A stretch of DNA of 64,000 bases from Litsea cubeba (Eukaryota > Streptophyta > Magnoliopsida > Laurales > Lauraceae), in the NCBI GenBank assembly GCA_012931725.1, contig CM022944.1, positions 13,758,831 to 13,822,830 on the forward strand, given 5' to 3'. The position numbers were made by a program, and so were the translations under genes. Of the stretch, positions 12,032-24,775 are shown piece after piece; the first letter of the stretch is position 1, and each line of letters opens with the position of its first letter. A model generated the notes under the pieces. The model was not told the DNA's origin and did not search any database. It saw nothing but the letters and a program-made list of their open reading frames with translations.

Positions 12032-15000
12032 TGTGAGGCCCCACCCCTGGTGGACCCTCAATTTGAATTTGAATACTATATATTAGCCTAAGTATTTTAA
12101 TTATACTAATTATGGGGTTTAGATAAGGGTAGTTATGTATTTTTCCTAGGTTTAGTCTAGTTGTGTAATTAGTAGAGTTGATAGGGTGTTTTTTGTTAAT
12201 TTTAGAGTTAGTTCGTTTGTTAGAGGCCCTAGCTAGAAATTTGTGTTTACTATAGGGGGTTTGCACCAAAGAATCTTTTAGAAGCCCACCTAAAGACCTA
12301 AGTACCCTCTACCCTAAGCCTAATCCTATTCTAACCCCAAGGGCATTTTTGTCCCTAGCCCAAAAACCCAACCTATTTAAACTAAACCCTCCCTGCCCAG
12401 GCAATCATTGTTCATCTCCTCTCTCTCAATTCCTATCTCTTTTCTCTCTTTTCTTCCCCACTTCTCTCCAACGAGCCCTCATCTTCCCTCCAATTTCTAT
12501 CTCTCTCCCTATCTCTTTCTCTCCCCAGAATTTCCAATAGAAGGCCAACCCCAAGACTGATCTGCAACAGAGGAGCCCCACGGCTGGATTTCCCCTATTA
12601 TAGCTTGGTTCTGTATCTTCCCCTTTCCTTCTAACTGCACTGATCAGGCAAGTGCTCTATGCTGCTAACTTAGAATGCATGAATTATCTTCCTCTTGATT
12701 CTGCAAATTTTAATTCTGTTTATATATGTTTAGATCCATCTTTGAGCTTGTCTGTTGGTTTTTCTTTGGCCATTGATGGATGAGGTCACCTCATTTGGAT
12801 GATCAATGGTCCGGTTGATGGATGGATGATATAAAAGTGATTTTCTTCCTTGATTAAGCTTCTGTGTCGGTTTGAGGAGAAGTCCAGGGGGATTCGGGTC
12901 ACTGTACCAAATTCCCGGATGGTGGAATTGTGAAAACCCATGTTGCTGCGTCGAGACCGGGACTGAGGTGGGACCACCTTTGGAAAATCAGGACCCCACA
13001 TCTGTTTGAAGGGCCCTGGGCGACCATGAAGGTGGATTTTGATCTAATCCGATCAAGCATGGGAAAGTGGTCCAGTGAATTTGTGGGGCCCAGGTAGATC
13101 CCTGATTTCAGACCTGGTCCAGATATAGGATCATGAAATTCTCCTCAAACCCAGAGCTCAGCGATGGCCGAGCTCAGCACTGATCGAGCTCAGGGATAGC
13201 CGAGCTCAGCACTGGTAAAGCCCAGCGATGGCCGAGCTCAGCATTGGCAGAGCTCAGCGATGGCCGAGCCCAGTACTGGCCGAGCTCAGCGATGGCTGGA
13301 TTCAACACTAGCCGAACTCAGTGTTGACCGAACTCAGTGTTTTGCTGAGCACAATGCTCAGGTTGAGATCCGCGTTTTAGCCGAGCTCAGTGTTTAGGCC
13401 GAGCTCAGTGTCTAGGCCGAGTTCAGTGTTATGGCCGAGCTCAGTGTTATGGCCGAGCTCAGTGCCAGACTGGGTTCCGTGCCAGACCGGGCTCCATGCT
13501 TAACCGAGCTCAGCGCTTAACCGAGCTAAGAGCTTGACCGACCTCAATGCCTGACCGAGCTCAATGCTTTACCGAACTCAGCTGGGTGACCGAACTGAGC
13601 TAGGTGCTTTGTCGAGCTGAGTTGGGTGACTGAGCTGAGTGTTCAATAAGTGCTTAGCCGAACTTCGAGCTGGATTCCGAAAAGGCCGGATTCCAACAAG
13701 GGAGACTAGAACCTGGGACATTCCTTTCAGCCAGAATTCTTAGTGTGCACGGCCAACTACCCAGGCCAAGGGGTTAGCCGAACTCACAGGAAGTTTTGGA
13801 CAATCAGGCTTTGCCTACAGGGTATTTACTTCTTTGATCCCAGTGTGCCGAGCTGACCGCCCAGGCCAGGAGGTCGGCTGAGCACACTATGCACAGTGAC
13901 ACTTCCCAGATTCTAATTTCTATTGTTGTAATCATATGTCGGACCCATTGACCATCCAAATAGACTTCCATCACTGTGCCAACCACGAGTCGATGGTGTG
14001 GCTCAACCTTGACTCGTGGGGTCCACTAATTAAGGTCCAGGTTATGTAATCTAAGATGATTCGACCTTTATACGTTACCAAGTGATGCACATAACTTCTG
14101 AGCACCAAACACAGTATTCTTTAGCATCTGTGGTTACACTTAAATATCGAATTACCTGAGATAGACCTGAATCTGAAATGGATCATTTACTTAGGTTGGA
14201 CTGTTGATATCTCACATTGATCCTTGTACTTGGAGATTCATCTCCCTCATATTATTACTATCACTCTATTGTCCTTATTATTGCTTATACTTGTTAATTA
14301 AATGGAAAAATGGAGGACCCGAACCTAGGACTACTTAGAGGTGACCCGATAATATGATTGGGTGAACATTGACCCGTGTCTGTGGCTAGGTGGGCCCTTT
14401 TATAGCCTAAGTTTGGATGAGAATTACCCTAGACTAGAGAGGTTAGATTGTATGGGCTTGTGACCCGTTATGGATGTAAATGGATCATATGTTATTGAAC
14501 ATGAACTTATATCTCATATGGACTGTTATAGACCAGGCCATGTATTTGGTGGGCCTTGATATGGATCCATTGACTGGACTTGGACCTGGATTATGATCCA
14601 TGGATGCTTGGACCTCTTAGGGACTTTGTTAGGACCTTGTTCACGCAAGGCAAAGCCTAGACAGACACAGACCTTTATTGTTTCCTGAGTCGGCATAGAC
14701 ATTCACTCAGTTGATCTAAGCTCAGCCAGTTGGACTGATCATCACTGGTAGGAGCTATTGAGAGTGTTGTGCGGCTATCATGATAAGCATTGTTGGAGAC
14801 GGACGGTGCGATACCGAGTCCGGTCTCAGTGTGTGTTGATGGATGATGATTATTTGCGGGGCTAGATAATCCCCAGCACTGTGAGATTTTCCCCGCCGCG
14901 ACTGTGTTCAGTATGGGAGGGTCGCGGCATAATATCCCGCGGTATCCATCTTGTGTGGGTGTGCCATTTTGTGTAGGTTTATTATATTATGTCTATCTTG

Positions 15001-15640
15001 ATTCTATTTGTTTATCTTGCTCAACTGCCTAGGATCTGTACCATTGCTATTCTCCTAACTTTATTACTGTCTCTACTCATTTCATGCATACATTCTATAT
15101 TATTAGCATACTGTGACTTGTCAGATCTTTAGATCTGATCCACTCTTGGTGCTTAGGTCTGGACCCCGAGTTCGAGGGTGATGCGTATGCACTCGTAGAG
15201 GTGCCCATAGTAGGTGACTACGGATGGGGACCGACCGACCAAGAGGTCGAGCCGGAGGGTGGAGAGCCGGCACCAGTGGCAAGGGCTTGAGTGTCTGTTT
15301 GTTTGGGATTTTGAGAGATTTTTGTAGTGAGTTGGGTAATGTTGAAAATATGTAATAAAACTTTGGTTTTTTTTTATCACTTGTCATTTTTAGGCTGGAT
15401 AAGCCCGTCATACATGATATGATTTTGATGATACCTTATGCTTCCGCTATCTCTGTATTGCTTCCGCTTATTTCTTTATGCTTCCGCAATATTAACTGTT
15501 GTTATAATATTGTTCAAAAAGTTTTAAATTGGATCTCACTGCGTACCTACGATCTTGGAAGTTCTCGGATTTTCTGGGAAGTAGCGCGCCAATTTTGGTA
15601 CTTTGACGATTTTCTCGATATCCGGAATTGGGGGGTTACA
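12032..15640 (+). mobile_element. 3' LTR of the gypsy element (3.6 kb)
   Basis: Directly after a polypurine tract (GAGGGAGGAA, 12022-12031) the LTR begins TGTGAGGCCCC. It ends GGGGGGTTACA at 15640, giving the TG...CA and TGT...ACA termini expected of LTRs. A long LTR fits the Tekay/Del group suggested by the integrase tail. It contains a GAGCTCAG-rich array (13150-13660) and no protein-coding frame. The matching 5' LTR is missing, so no target duplication can be tested. Confidence 0.75.
13150..13660. repeat. short tandem array of GCCGAGCTCAG-type units inside the LTR
   Basis: About 25 degenerate copies of a unit close to GGCCGAGCTCAGYGNTG, mostly 18-22 bp apart and increasingly diverged towards 13600. 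The core GAGCTC is itself palindromic. It is GC-rich compared with its flanks and has no coding potential. Confidence 0.75.
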
Positions 15641-15700
15641 TTTGCCTTTCACGTGGGGCCTTGCTTGATGTCTTTCTCAATCTCCTAAAATCTCTTCCCC

Positions 15701-15860
15701 TCATCAAGCAATTATACGTTCCTAAAATCTCTCCCTCTAATACTTCCCTAAAATCTCTCATCAAGCAATTATACGTTACTAAAATCTCTCCCTCTAATAC
15801 TTCCCTAAAATCTCTCATCCTCCTAATATCTCTCCCTCTAAGTCTACCCTAAAATCTCTC
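15701..15860. repeat. tandem repeat, period about 57 bp
   Basis: TCATCAAGCAATTATACGTT starts at 15701 and again at 15758. The pyrimidine-rich filler CTAAAATCTCTCCCTCTAA recurs with the same spacing and continues in degraded form to about 15860. It lies just outside the LTR end. Confidence 0.7.
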
Positions 15861-15885
15861 ATCCCCCTGACATTCCTCTATTAAT

Positions 15886-16360
15886 TACTTTCACATGGTA
15901 TTGGTTCACCATCAGTCTTTGCTTTATGAAAGACTAGCACTTGAGGGCCCGAAGACCAAGCCCAGCTCAGCCCGTGTAAAGATATATACGGTTTATTTAT
16001 TCTTTTTCTTGTGAAAGTCCAACTTGGTAGGTATCAATTATGTATATTTTTATACATGGGCTTACTTTCACACGGCATTGGGTCACCATCAAGCTTTGCT
16101 TTATTAAAGACTAGCACTTAAGGGCCCAAAGACCCAGCCTAGATCAGCCCTTGTAAACATATATTTTATTTTTTTATTCTTTTTTTTTCTCTCTGTTCTT
16201 GGGTTGAGCTTTGTTTAAAAGTCCAACTTGGTAGGTGGCATGTAGGTATATTTTTTTACATGGTTTTACTTTCACACAGCATTGGGTCACCATCCAACTT
16301 TAGTTTGTTAAAGACTAGCATTTGAGGGCCCAAAGAACCAACCCATGTGAGCATGTATAT
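15886..16360. repeat. three tandem copies of a 180-200 bp unit
   Basis: Units begin ACTTTCACA at 15886, 16064 and 16268. Each contains a TTGG(G/T)TCACCATC block, then AAAGACTAGCA, GAGGGCCC or AAGGGCCC, and (in the first two) GTCCAACTTGGTAGG. Copies differ by substitutions and by T-tract length, so the array is old. No coding frame. Confidence 0.75.
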
Positions 16361-16569
16361 TAAATATAGAGTCCTGCTACATGGACTAACTCATGGACAG
16401 AACTATGGAGCTTCTCATCCAAATATTGGATGAGAACCATGGGGTTAGTCCATGTAGACTTTTTGTTAAATATATATACTTTCCCTCACATGATCCTTAA
16501 ATGGTGGGACATTTTATTTGAAAATAGTAAGACTTATTTTATGGATAGATGATCTGGATGTGTATATAT

Positions 16570-16815
16570 ATATAATATATCCATAAATGAGATGGTCGTA
16601 ATGCTCAATGCCTTTAAATTCAAGGGGTCATCGTGTTATGTAAATTTACTTAATTTTATATTTTTTTTTCATACATAGGAGATTTTTTTAATATTCAAAG
16701 ATAATAAAAAAAAATTATTTTATATTTATTTTATCTTAACAATATTTCAAAAGAATTCTTAAATTTTAACATATTTTTATTTTTTGTTGGGGCTTAGCAC
16801 GGGCCTTTGTTGCGG
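16570..16815 (+). repeat. Helitron-like 3' terminal sequence, degenerate
   Basis: Closely similar to 60-306, including AATGCCTTTAAATTCAAG and the hairpin region GGGGCTTAGCACGGGCCTTTGTTGC. The terminal CTAG is lost (GCGG), so this is a decayed copy or an internal deletion product. Confidence 0.5.
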
Positions 16816-17760
16816 TGGGCTGTGGAGGGTGCCACCTTAGCAACCAAATAATTATCCTTTTAAATAAACATGGAGAAAAAACATAGAGTGGTTTAAGGTG
16901 TCCACATGCCACAATTTTTTCTCAAAAAATCCTTAATTTCCTAAAGTCTCTCAATCAATATCCCCTAAAATCTTACTATTTTGCTACAGTTATTGTCTCT
17001 CTCGACACCATGTATCTTCCAACTTCTCAAGGTTGTCATCTTTTTATTTTAATAACTGGGGCCCACCATTCAACAATTCACAATGATAATTTTTTAATTA
17101 AAAATATCATTTTTTTTTAGTTTCCAAATCGAGCTCTACTATATTCAAAGATTGTCACATGTGAACGAAAATCAAACCCGACCTTCTGGTAGACCACCTC
17201 ACGGATGGGCTTGCGACAAAAATGTTTTAAGGTTGGAGTTTTTTTTTTGTTGAATCTTATAGGCATCCTTTTCTGATCTGATTATATAGACATATGACCC
17301 TAGGTTTGGCCCACCATAAATTACACTTTCGTGGACCCACATGGACTCATAATTAAGAGATATATTCATTGATCCAAGGTGGGCCAATTATTACTGGGAT
17401 CAAATAACACTAGCCTATGGTTTTAAAGTCTCATAATTTATGGCTTTTAAAGTTAAGATGTTTATATATATATATATATTAAAATCTAGAACTAAAAAAC
17501 GATTTGATCAGTTCTAAAATGTTATTAGTGCTACTTCAAAAGGGTAGAGAAGAAGGGCTTTGAAATTATCAATGGGTAATAAAAACTTGAATGCATTTCT
17601 TATTACTAATATTATATATATTAACAAAATTCGCTTTTCTATATCTTCTTTAGTAATTATTGCTGTTATTATTTTTTTTATGTTGTTGTTGAATGGATTT
17701 TTTAGCTTTATCTTTGTAATAGTTTATTATTGATGTTGACCACTTGTATTTGTGATTGAA
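16816..17760. repeat. dispersed repeat, copy B (paired with 9436-10567)
   Basis: Collinear with copy A over about 900 bp, with small indels. Unlike copy A it continues past GATGTTG into ACCACTTGTATTTG, so it preserves the sequence that the truncated gypsy element interrupts in copy A. Confidence 0.7.
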
Positions 17761-17863
17761 GATGTGTTGATTGTTTTTATATAAATATGCATGAATATAT
17801 TCTTATATATTTATAATTAATTTTAATATCTCATAAATTTAAAATGTAATATCTTATGTTTTT

Positions 17864-17896
17864 GCCCCGAGCTAAGCACTGGGCGTTGGTGCTAGT
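17864..17896 (+). repeat. Helitron-like 3' terminus (hairpin + CTAG|T)
   Basis: GCCCCGAGCTAAGCACTGGGC forms a hairpin (GCCC/GGGC with GCT/AGC inside) at 17864-17884. It is followed by GTTGGTG and CTAG (17892-17895), then T. Same layout as the ends at 2556 and 4635. Confidence 0.55.
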
Positions 17897-19147
17897 AACT
17901 TTATAAATAAGAAACGCCCATGTGATGTGGATCCTGTGAGACCCACTTTTGCTGTATTAAATTGGTAGTGCTGCAGCTTGTGCAGGAAACTCAAATCGAG
18001 CTCAAGGCAAAATGCACACCATCTAATGACATCATTGAAACCCAATCGATCAACTGGCACAACTGAGGACTCGAAAGGGCCAAGAAAAATTTATATTTTC
18101 AGTCCAAATTTCGGACCGCATGGTCCAACACAACACCCACCCATTGATTTGAGATATGGCCAAGGTGGCTGGCATGGTCCACATATGTGACATCATCATA
18201 AATCCTGATTGTCTTATTTTATTCAGTACTGATTACTGATTTCATCACCTGTCTGTCTGATGTTAGAATAATGCAGACTATAGATTTAAGATGGCTACAT
18301 GTGTGACTGACTAGTAACGACAACAAAACCATCAATATGTCCAGACCCCAAATCAATAGGAGAAGTGGAGAACTATAACTACTAATAACATTCCCAAATC
18401 AACTCAGTGGGTTAAAGTGTTCTTCTTGAAGGTAAACACTATGGGAAAGACTGTAAAAGCACATCATCTTTCTTTGAGAAATGGATGAGATTCCATGACC
18501 ACTGTTATAAGATCTATAGGTAAGGAACTAAAAGCAAAGAAAAACATAATTAGCCAATTGTACAACCAACCCATCTTTCGGCCAATATAGAAAATCCATG
18601 GCATTTATAGGAGGTAATATCACTCATAGCTGTTTAAGAATATACTTATAACAATATAGATTTAGAATGTCATCAGAAGGTGTGTGTAACCAAATCCAAA
18701 AAAAGAACAAACATGAGATTCCTATATCATCCCTTTTCATTCGCAGGGAAAAGTTGGTTGAATCATGAGGTGCCTGTTCCATGTATTGTGGTGACTGGTG
18801 AGGTCAGCTGCTTCTGATTCCAGAAGGATTCTAATAATATAACATAGCAAGGACAAGAAGGCTAATTGATAAATTCGTTAAAAAAATCCAAAATCAACTT
18901 ATGTATAGGTAGGAGTATGATTGACTTGAAAAATCACAACCCCTTTCAGAAAAAATACACACAAATATTTGACAGGAGAGGGATCAAAGGACATGAAAGA
19001 GCTACAACCAATGACTCCCTATGACCACAAAAACATTATTCAATGCAGTCACTCTGTTGCAACTTGCAAGTAGTAGATGTAGGCTCATGCCAGAAGTCAC
19101 AGCCCAAATAAGGAAACTGAATTAGAACCAAAAGTTGCATACCCAAG
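17897..19147. other. intergenic, including profilin 1 downstream region
   Basis: No gene recognised. The part next to 19147 must hold the 3' UTR and polyadenylation region of profilin 1 (minus strand), but no unambiguous signal can be fixed by eye. Confidence 0.4.
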
Positions 19148-22134
19148 CTAAAGTTCTTGATCAACAAGAAAATCGCCAAGCCTTTCAACGACCATGTTGC
19201 ACTGGCCTGGAGTCACTGGTTCTTCGTAGACGCCAATGACCAAGGCCTGGCCAGTTTTCTTTATAGTAACACCTCCAGAGCCCTGAAAACAAGGCATTGA
19301 GTCAGATCACAGATGACAAACATGCACAAGAGAGGAGAGGCATCATAAACTATATACATGGAAGACACACCCGGGGAATTGTAATATATCAATCAAATGA
19401 AGCTCCAACAAGGTCTTCAACTGGGCTTATTTTGTGTATTTATAGTTGGTGTTATGTTGTACATCGTTTCAATACAAGTGTAATCTCATAACCTTGTATC
19501 ATCATTTTATTTTATTTTCATGCTTTTGAGATTGCAAATTAGACTGTTAGAATTGTCAAACGAATGTAGCTTCTGTCTAGAAATAATTCCATCAACTATA
19601 TTATTCATAAAACTAACAGTAGTTAATGTGATGAATCAAAGAAGATTGATCTCACTGGTACAACTCCAAGCCTTTATACCTTCTTCTGAGGGCTACCTAG
19701 ATGCATGATAATAGAAGGAAACAGAGGGATAGAATAGGATGTGGATCAGGGTTTACCTTGGTATCAGTCCAATCAAATGGGTATTATGGAGAATTTGACA
19801 AATATTTGTTACATAAAAATAAATACTTCAAAGAAAGTGACTGTGTTGTGGTCCTGTGGTTAGATTGCTAACCAGATAAAGTAATTGTTCATGCGTTGGA
19901 ACACTGGCAATTATATTTTTACTCTCTCAAAGCCCCGGTCGATTCATATCGGTGTATGAGCTGATACATATGCAATACATATATCGCCCGGAACCATCTA
20001 TCGCACCGAAAAACTGATATGCATTGGCCAATTTTTAAAACCATGTTTGAGACACACCAGACATTTATCAAGCCCCCAAGTGTAGCACATCAGATATTTA
20101 TCAGCCCCTCAAACACTTGCTTAGAAAACCATCCATTTTCTCCAGAGTGTTAAAACATTCCATCTATTTAGGCTGACCAAAATACAAACTTGGGCATTGA
20201 TAGCGATCCCCTTTCAGAGAATTATAACAATGGAGTCGATGGATGATACAGGGTCATCACCTTCTTTCCACGAATAACAGCCCCTGGCTCGCCTTGAATC
20301 ACCATGTACTTAGTGGATCCGAGAAATAAGCCAGTTGGTGCAAGTGATCCAGGTTCAGCAAAGTCATTCATAATACCAGTTACTTCCGCAGGGTTAAGCT
20401 ACACATCACCATAAGAACAACAAAGTCTCATCAGTGGGAAAAGAAGGAAATCTAATCACATGTGTGCATATATAAGTTAATAGAAATAGTTGCAGGTCTG
20501 TATTAAACTTATATTCTCATCATATCATGTGAAACTAGAATTATATCAGTAGCATGCACTCTTAATTCTACTGAAAAAACATTTCCTCTTTTTGAAAATG
20601 TAGTCAGCAACCATTCAGAAGTCTTCTCATCTGTTTTTGAAAATCCGTTGTCTACAACTAGGTGGACGAAAATGGATACTTGCCTATGCATAATTGCAAG
20701 GAAAAGCATCCCATATAATGTCAAATTTCAACAAACTACTGACCACTTGTTCCAACCAAGTGATATGTTTAAAGCATAAAAAGATCTGGAAATGCAGACA
20801 AGCTGAATTCATATTAAAAAGATGTAATAGCTATTAGAAGAGAGATGGAGCATCAGCAAAGAAAAATGAAGCTAGAATGTTCCATCTCTCAGCAATTAGA
20901 TTTGAGATTGAGTCAATAAAATATCCATTATACTAATCACTAAAATCTAACCACCTTCTAACAGTGGAAAAGAATATATGATCCAGTAAATAAATTATAA
21001 TAGACAAACAAGGATCCTGTTCCAACATCAATTTTGTGACAAGTAATGCCAAATGATATTTATTATGCTATATCCACTAGATAGCTGAAACCCAAGATCC
21101 AGCAGAATCTGTAAAAGCTTTACTATTAAAAAAAGATTAAAAATAAGGGAAAAAAAAAAAACATTTCATCAACACATCACAGATCCATTACATAGTCTCA
21201 TATGATCCAATATAATAAAGACAAAAGTATAGCATAAATGTTACCTATTCACAAAATGGAAAGGTATTGAGTCCTAATACAACAACAAAGACATATGTCT
21301 TAACTGACTAAATAAAGAAATGGAACCTCAAACTCCAGCAAATTTGAATCCAAAACCAAAATATAAGCATAACCAACATCCAAAATTATCTCATACACAA
21401 AACTAATATGCATCTTGGGCGTGGCTAGGCTGTTTTGGGCTTAGCCTTTCCTTGGTGTTCTTTCCTCTGAAATAAGAAATTTTACTGTTATAAAAAAATA
21501 AAATATAATAATGTGCATTTTTGCATCATCCAAAACCTTATGTTATCCTGTAAAACTGCAATGTATATGGATTTGTTCATATGCTCATTTCAGGCACTAT
21601 AAAATGACTACATATTCAGATCATTATCCACCAACATGAAATATATCCGACCTCACCCTTCAAAAATAAAAAAACCTGCCTGTATGCATTGATCAAATCA
21701 TTCAATATGTAATAAAATAAAAAACCCACATCCTACATTGATCAAACACCTCATTCTCAACCCTTCCAGCAAATCAAACAACACCATCAACAGAGAAATG
21801 AGTATCTATAGCTGAATTCTTCAATCCAACCTATCACATAATTCAATGCATATATTTCCAAATTCCAAGAAAGAACATAAATGACAAAAAACCAAGTTCA
21901 AATCACCCACTGAAACACATAATCCCAAAAAAAAAAAAAAGGATCTGAAGGAGAGAATATAAACCAATTAATGAAAGGTCATTTGGGGTGGAATAAAAGC
22001 GAGAAACAGACCTGAGAAAAGGAAGCGCTTTGAGCCCAGACGCTTCCATCGTGTCCGAGGATGGCTGCAGACGCGAGATGGTGGCCTTCGATGTCGCACA
22101 TCAGATGATCGTCGACGTATGTTTGCCAAGACAT
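19148..22134 (-). CDS. profilin 1 (actin monomer-binding protein)
   Basis: Three exons on the minus strand: 22012-22134, 20261-20398 and 19148-19282, with GT-AG introns of 1613 and 978 bp, all phase 0. They join to 131 residues, the standard plant profilin length. Recognisable blocks are the N-terminal MSWQTYVDDHLMCDI, the middle GIMNDFAEPGSLAPTGL and KYMVIQGEPGAVIRGKKG, and the C-terminal PGQCNMVVERLGDFL. Exon lengths (41, 46 and 44 codons) match plant profilins and gene 2 below exactly. Profilins bind G-actin, proline-rich proteins and phosphoinositides in the cytosol and control actin assembly; plant profilins are also known cross-reactive allergens. Nothing is broken in the coding sequence. 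The oddity is upstream: a MULE-type composite begins 98 bp before the start codon. Confidence 0.97.
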
Positions 22135-22223
22135 GATTCAATCTCTTTCTCTTCTTCTTGCTCTGGTTTTGTTCTGCTCTTCTTCTCTGTTGTGGAAGGG
22201 AAGGAGAATGGCTTCTAGGGAGA

Positions 22224-22232
22224 AAATTATAA
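22224..22232 (-). promoter_or_regulatory. TATA-like sequence of profilin 1, duplicated as the MULE target site
   Basis: Read on the minus strand this 9-mer is TTATAATTT, 90-98 bp upstream of the profilin 1 ATG, a plausible TATA position for a short leader. The same 9-mer occurs at 25964-25972 on the far side of the composite element, so it is the target-site duplication. Whether it works as the core promoter is inference. Confidence 0.4.
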
Positions 22233-22989
22233 GGGGTTTTGACCGTACAGGGTATAAAATACCCTGTATTCCTTGAAATGGTGTTGACCAAAAATATATC
22301 CCAAATATGGGTATCGTACAGAGAGCCTCTTTTTTTTTTCCACTTTTACCCTTTTTGTGCAATATCGCAAATATTTGCGATATCGCATAAACTGAAGAGT
22401 CATTATATGAGCTGCTCGTTTTTCCTCTGTTTGCAGCGAAAAGCAAGTCGTTTTCCCTCATTGTTTTTATGTGACTGTCTTCATCTTTCATATCTTTTGC
22501 TCATCTAATACAATCAAACAAAAAAATTAAGAATAAATTCCAAAGTATCTCCATGACTATAAGCTTTGGTGTCTCAATGCCCAACCATTTTTAACATAAC
22601 ATTTGACAGAGTATACAAAAAATTCCAAACATGTCCAAAGATTGTGTAAGAAGAATCATCTGAATGCATTTGGAGAAATGAAAGAGCGATTGCTTCATCC
22701 TCTTGAAAACCTCCTCTAAAGATGAAGACAGCTACAGGAAAATAATGAGGGAAAACGATTTGTTTTTTGATGCAAACAGAGGAAAAAAAAAAGGGAGGGA
22801 AAACGAGCAGCTTATATAATGACTATTCAGTTTATGCGATATCGCAAATATTTGCGATATCGCACAAAAAGGGTAAAAGTGGAAAAAAAAGTGAGGCTCT
22901 CTGGATGATACCCATATTTGGGATATACTTTTGGTCAACACCATTTCAAGAAATACAGGGTATTTTATACCCTGTACGGTCAAAACCCC
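22233..22989. mobile_element. MULE-type inverted-repeat element, copy 1
   Basis: 757 bp, starting GGGGTTTTGACCGTACAGGG and ending with its reverse complement. The arms are about 250 bp each. Each arm holds a 30-bp palindrome made of two TGCGATATCGCA halves around AAATATTT (22358-22387 with one mismatch, 22835-22864 perfect). The middle, about 22480-22740, is not inverted and gives the orientation; it is antiparallel to the middle of copy 2. No transposase. Confidence 0.85.
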
Positions 22990-23307
22990 TTTAATGAATC
23001 TCCTTTCCAGGCAGTTAAAATTGTATCTAATCATCAAATCCTCCCAAGGCATTAACAAAATTTGCCAAAATGCACCTACAAAGCTTTTCATTTGACTATC
23101 CAAAAACATTCATCTCCCTAGGAACTTGGTTATAACATTATTCCAACTTGGTTTTCTACATAAAGTTGCTGATAGAATAACCCTGAAAGGGATGGTTGAA
23201 TCAATAAGAGCTTTTCAACTGCATATATATAGAGAGAGAGATGATTCTTATAATTCTATTAACACCAGGAGTTAGGGAGTAATTTACAATAATTATGTAG
23301 TAGCCTT

Positions 23308-24649
23308 CTAATTAGTCATGGAAGAATCCTCCATGGCACCAAAGATTTCCTTCTTTGCAATCTTCCCATCGTTCATTGCCACCCTCTCGCAGGATGGACA
23401 CACACTAATTTTGGTAGCCGCAGCCTTATGGAGCTGAATGCAAAATGGCGAAGTGAGCTTAATCGACTTCAATTCCTGCAATTCCTTCTTCAATCTCCTG
23501 TTCTCTTCGCTCAAACTCTCGCAGCATCTCTTCAAGAACTCGCAGTCGACCTCCATTTGCTTCAACTTAGTCCTGCAGTGCACCATGTTTAGCATCACAA
23601 CTGAAATGAGAAAAGCCCAACAAGCTTTTTTCGTGAAATTTATTATAGAACCCAAAAAATTAAAAGCTTTCTTGAGATTACAATTACAAGGGTGTGCTTT
23701 TGAGGGATAAGAGGATTTTGTGATAGAGAGGATTTCAGTTTCATTATTTGGTGTGAACGTTTTTCTCACTTAAAGAAAAAAAAATAAACTAATCTTCTTT
23801 GATATATAGGATTTCGATTTTTTACGAGAGAGATAGAAATGCAGAATTTCTTTTTTTTAAATAAAAGTAGAATCTTAGAAATCAAAATTGTCTCATTACA
23901 CAAACAAGTCCTATTTTCTCCATACCTGGCTCTTCTATTCTGGAACCAGACTTCTACTTGTCGGGGCTTCAGATTCAACTTCTCAGCCAGTTCCTGCTTC
24001 TCCATCTGCATATATGTATCCTTCCTTTAGCATGTTAATTCAACCCAAATAAACCAAATACATGCATAACAATTTATGCATGTGTTTTTGTATATAACCT
24101 CAGATAATCACAAGCAAATTCATGTATTAATTAATATCCATGGGGCAGGTGAGTATGAGGAGGCAGGTGAGTATGAGGAGATTGGAATTACTATATGTGA
24201 AGACCCACAAAAAATAACAGTTGTGATCAATCTCAATGGACCATTATTGCCATGTGCCTCTACGTACATACATATCCCTACGTACATAGATATCCAGAGA
24301 GTGAGAGAGAGAGAGAGAGAGGGAGGGAAAGATCATATACCGGAGTCAGGGTGTTATGCTCTTTAAAGCTATCTTCAAGCAAGCTTGATTGCTCTTTGGA
24401 AAGCCTTAGTTTCTTCCTTGTATGGTTCCTTTCATGATCATTACCAAACCTGCTACCATAATCATCTCCTTCATCAGTCACCTTCGAACTCGATCTATCC
24501 ACTTCTTGTTCTTCGTTCACAGAAGGGAACAAGAGATGAAACTGAACAGGAGGCTTTTGTTGTAGATGGCACTTCTTCTTTGAAACCCCACAACCAATAG
24601 GCCCAATCCCAAGAACAAGACCTGTATTGCATATCTCCTCTTCTTCCAT
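23308..24649 (-). CDS. HD-Zip class II homeodomain-leucine zipper transcription factor (HAT22-like)
   Basis: Three minus-strand exons, 24341-24649, 23926-24005 and 23308-23572, with GT-AG introns, joining to 217 residues. The N-terminus contains NTGLVLGIG, resembling the start of HAT22/HAT9-type proteins. The homeodomain spans about 78-131: it opens RKKLRLSKEQ, and helix 3 is RQVEVWFQNRRAR. The leucine zipper follows directly (TKLKQMEVDCEFLKR..., about 131-170). The CPSCE motif at 188-192 defines class II, where it acts in redox sensing. Class II proteins are nuclear, bind CAAT(C/G)ATTG-type sites as dimers and usually repress transcription in auxin, shade or cytokinin responses; that role is known for the family, not seen here. 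No stop or splice defect is visible. The whole gene lies inside the candidate composite transposon. Confidence 0.95.
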
Positions 24650-24775
24650 ATCCTCCCTCCCTCCCTCCCTCTCTCTCTCTCCCTCTCTCCCTCTCCAAAG
24701 AAAAGAAGAATAAAAAGATGTTTGGAGATGGGTTTTGTTTTGTGGTGTATGGGCTTTTGTGAGGGGTTTTTGGTG

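Noticed and set aside
22138..22508. Open frames across the ends of the MULE copies (also 24821-25267 and 25701-26004)
   Set aside because: They are chance frames that recur because the element recurs; they read through terminal repeats and lack any known domain.
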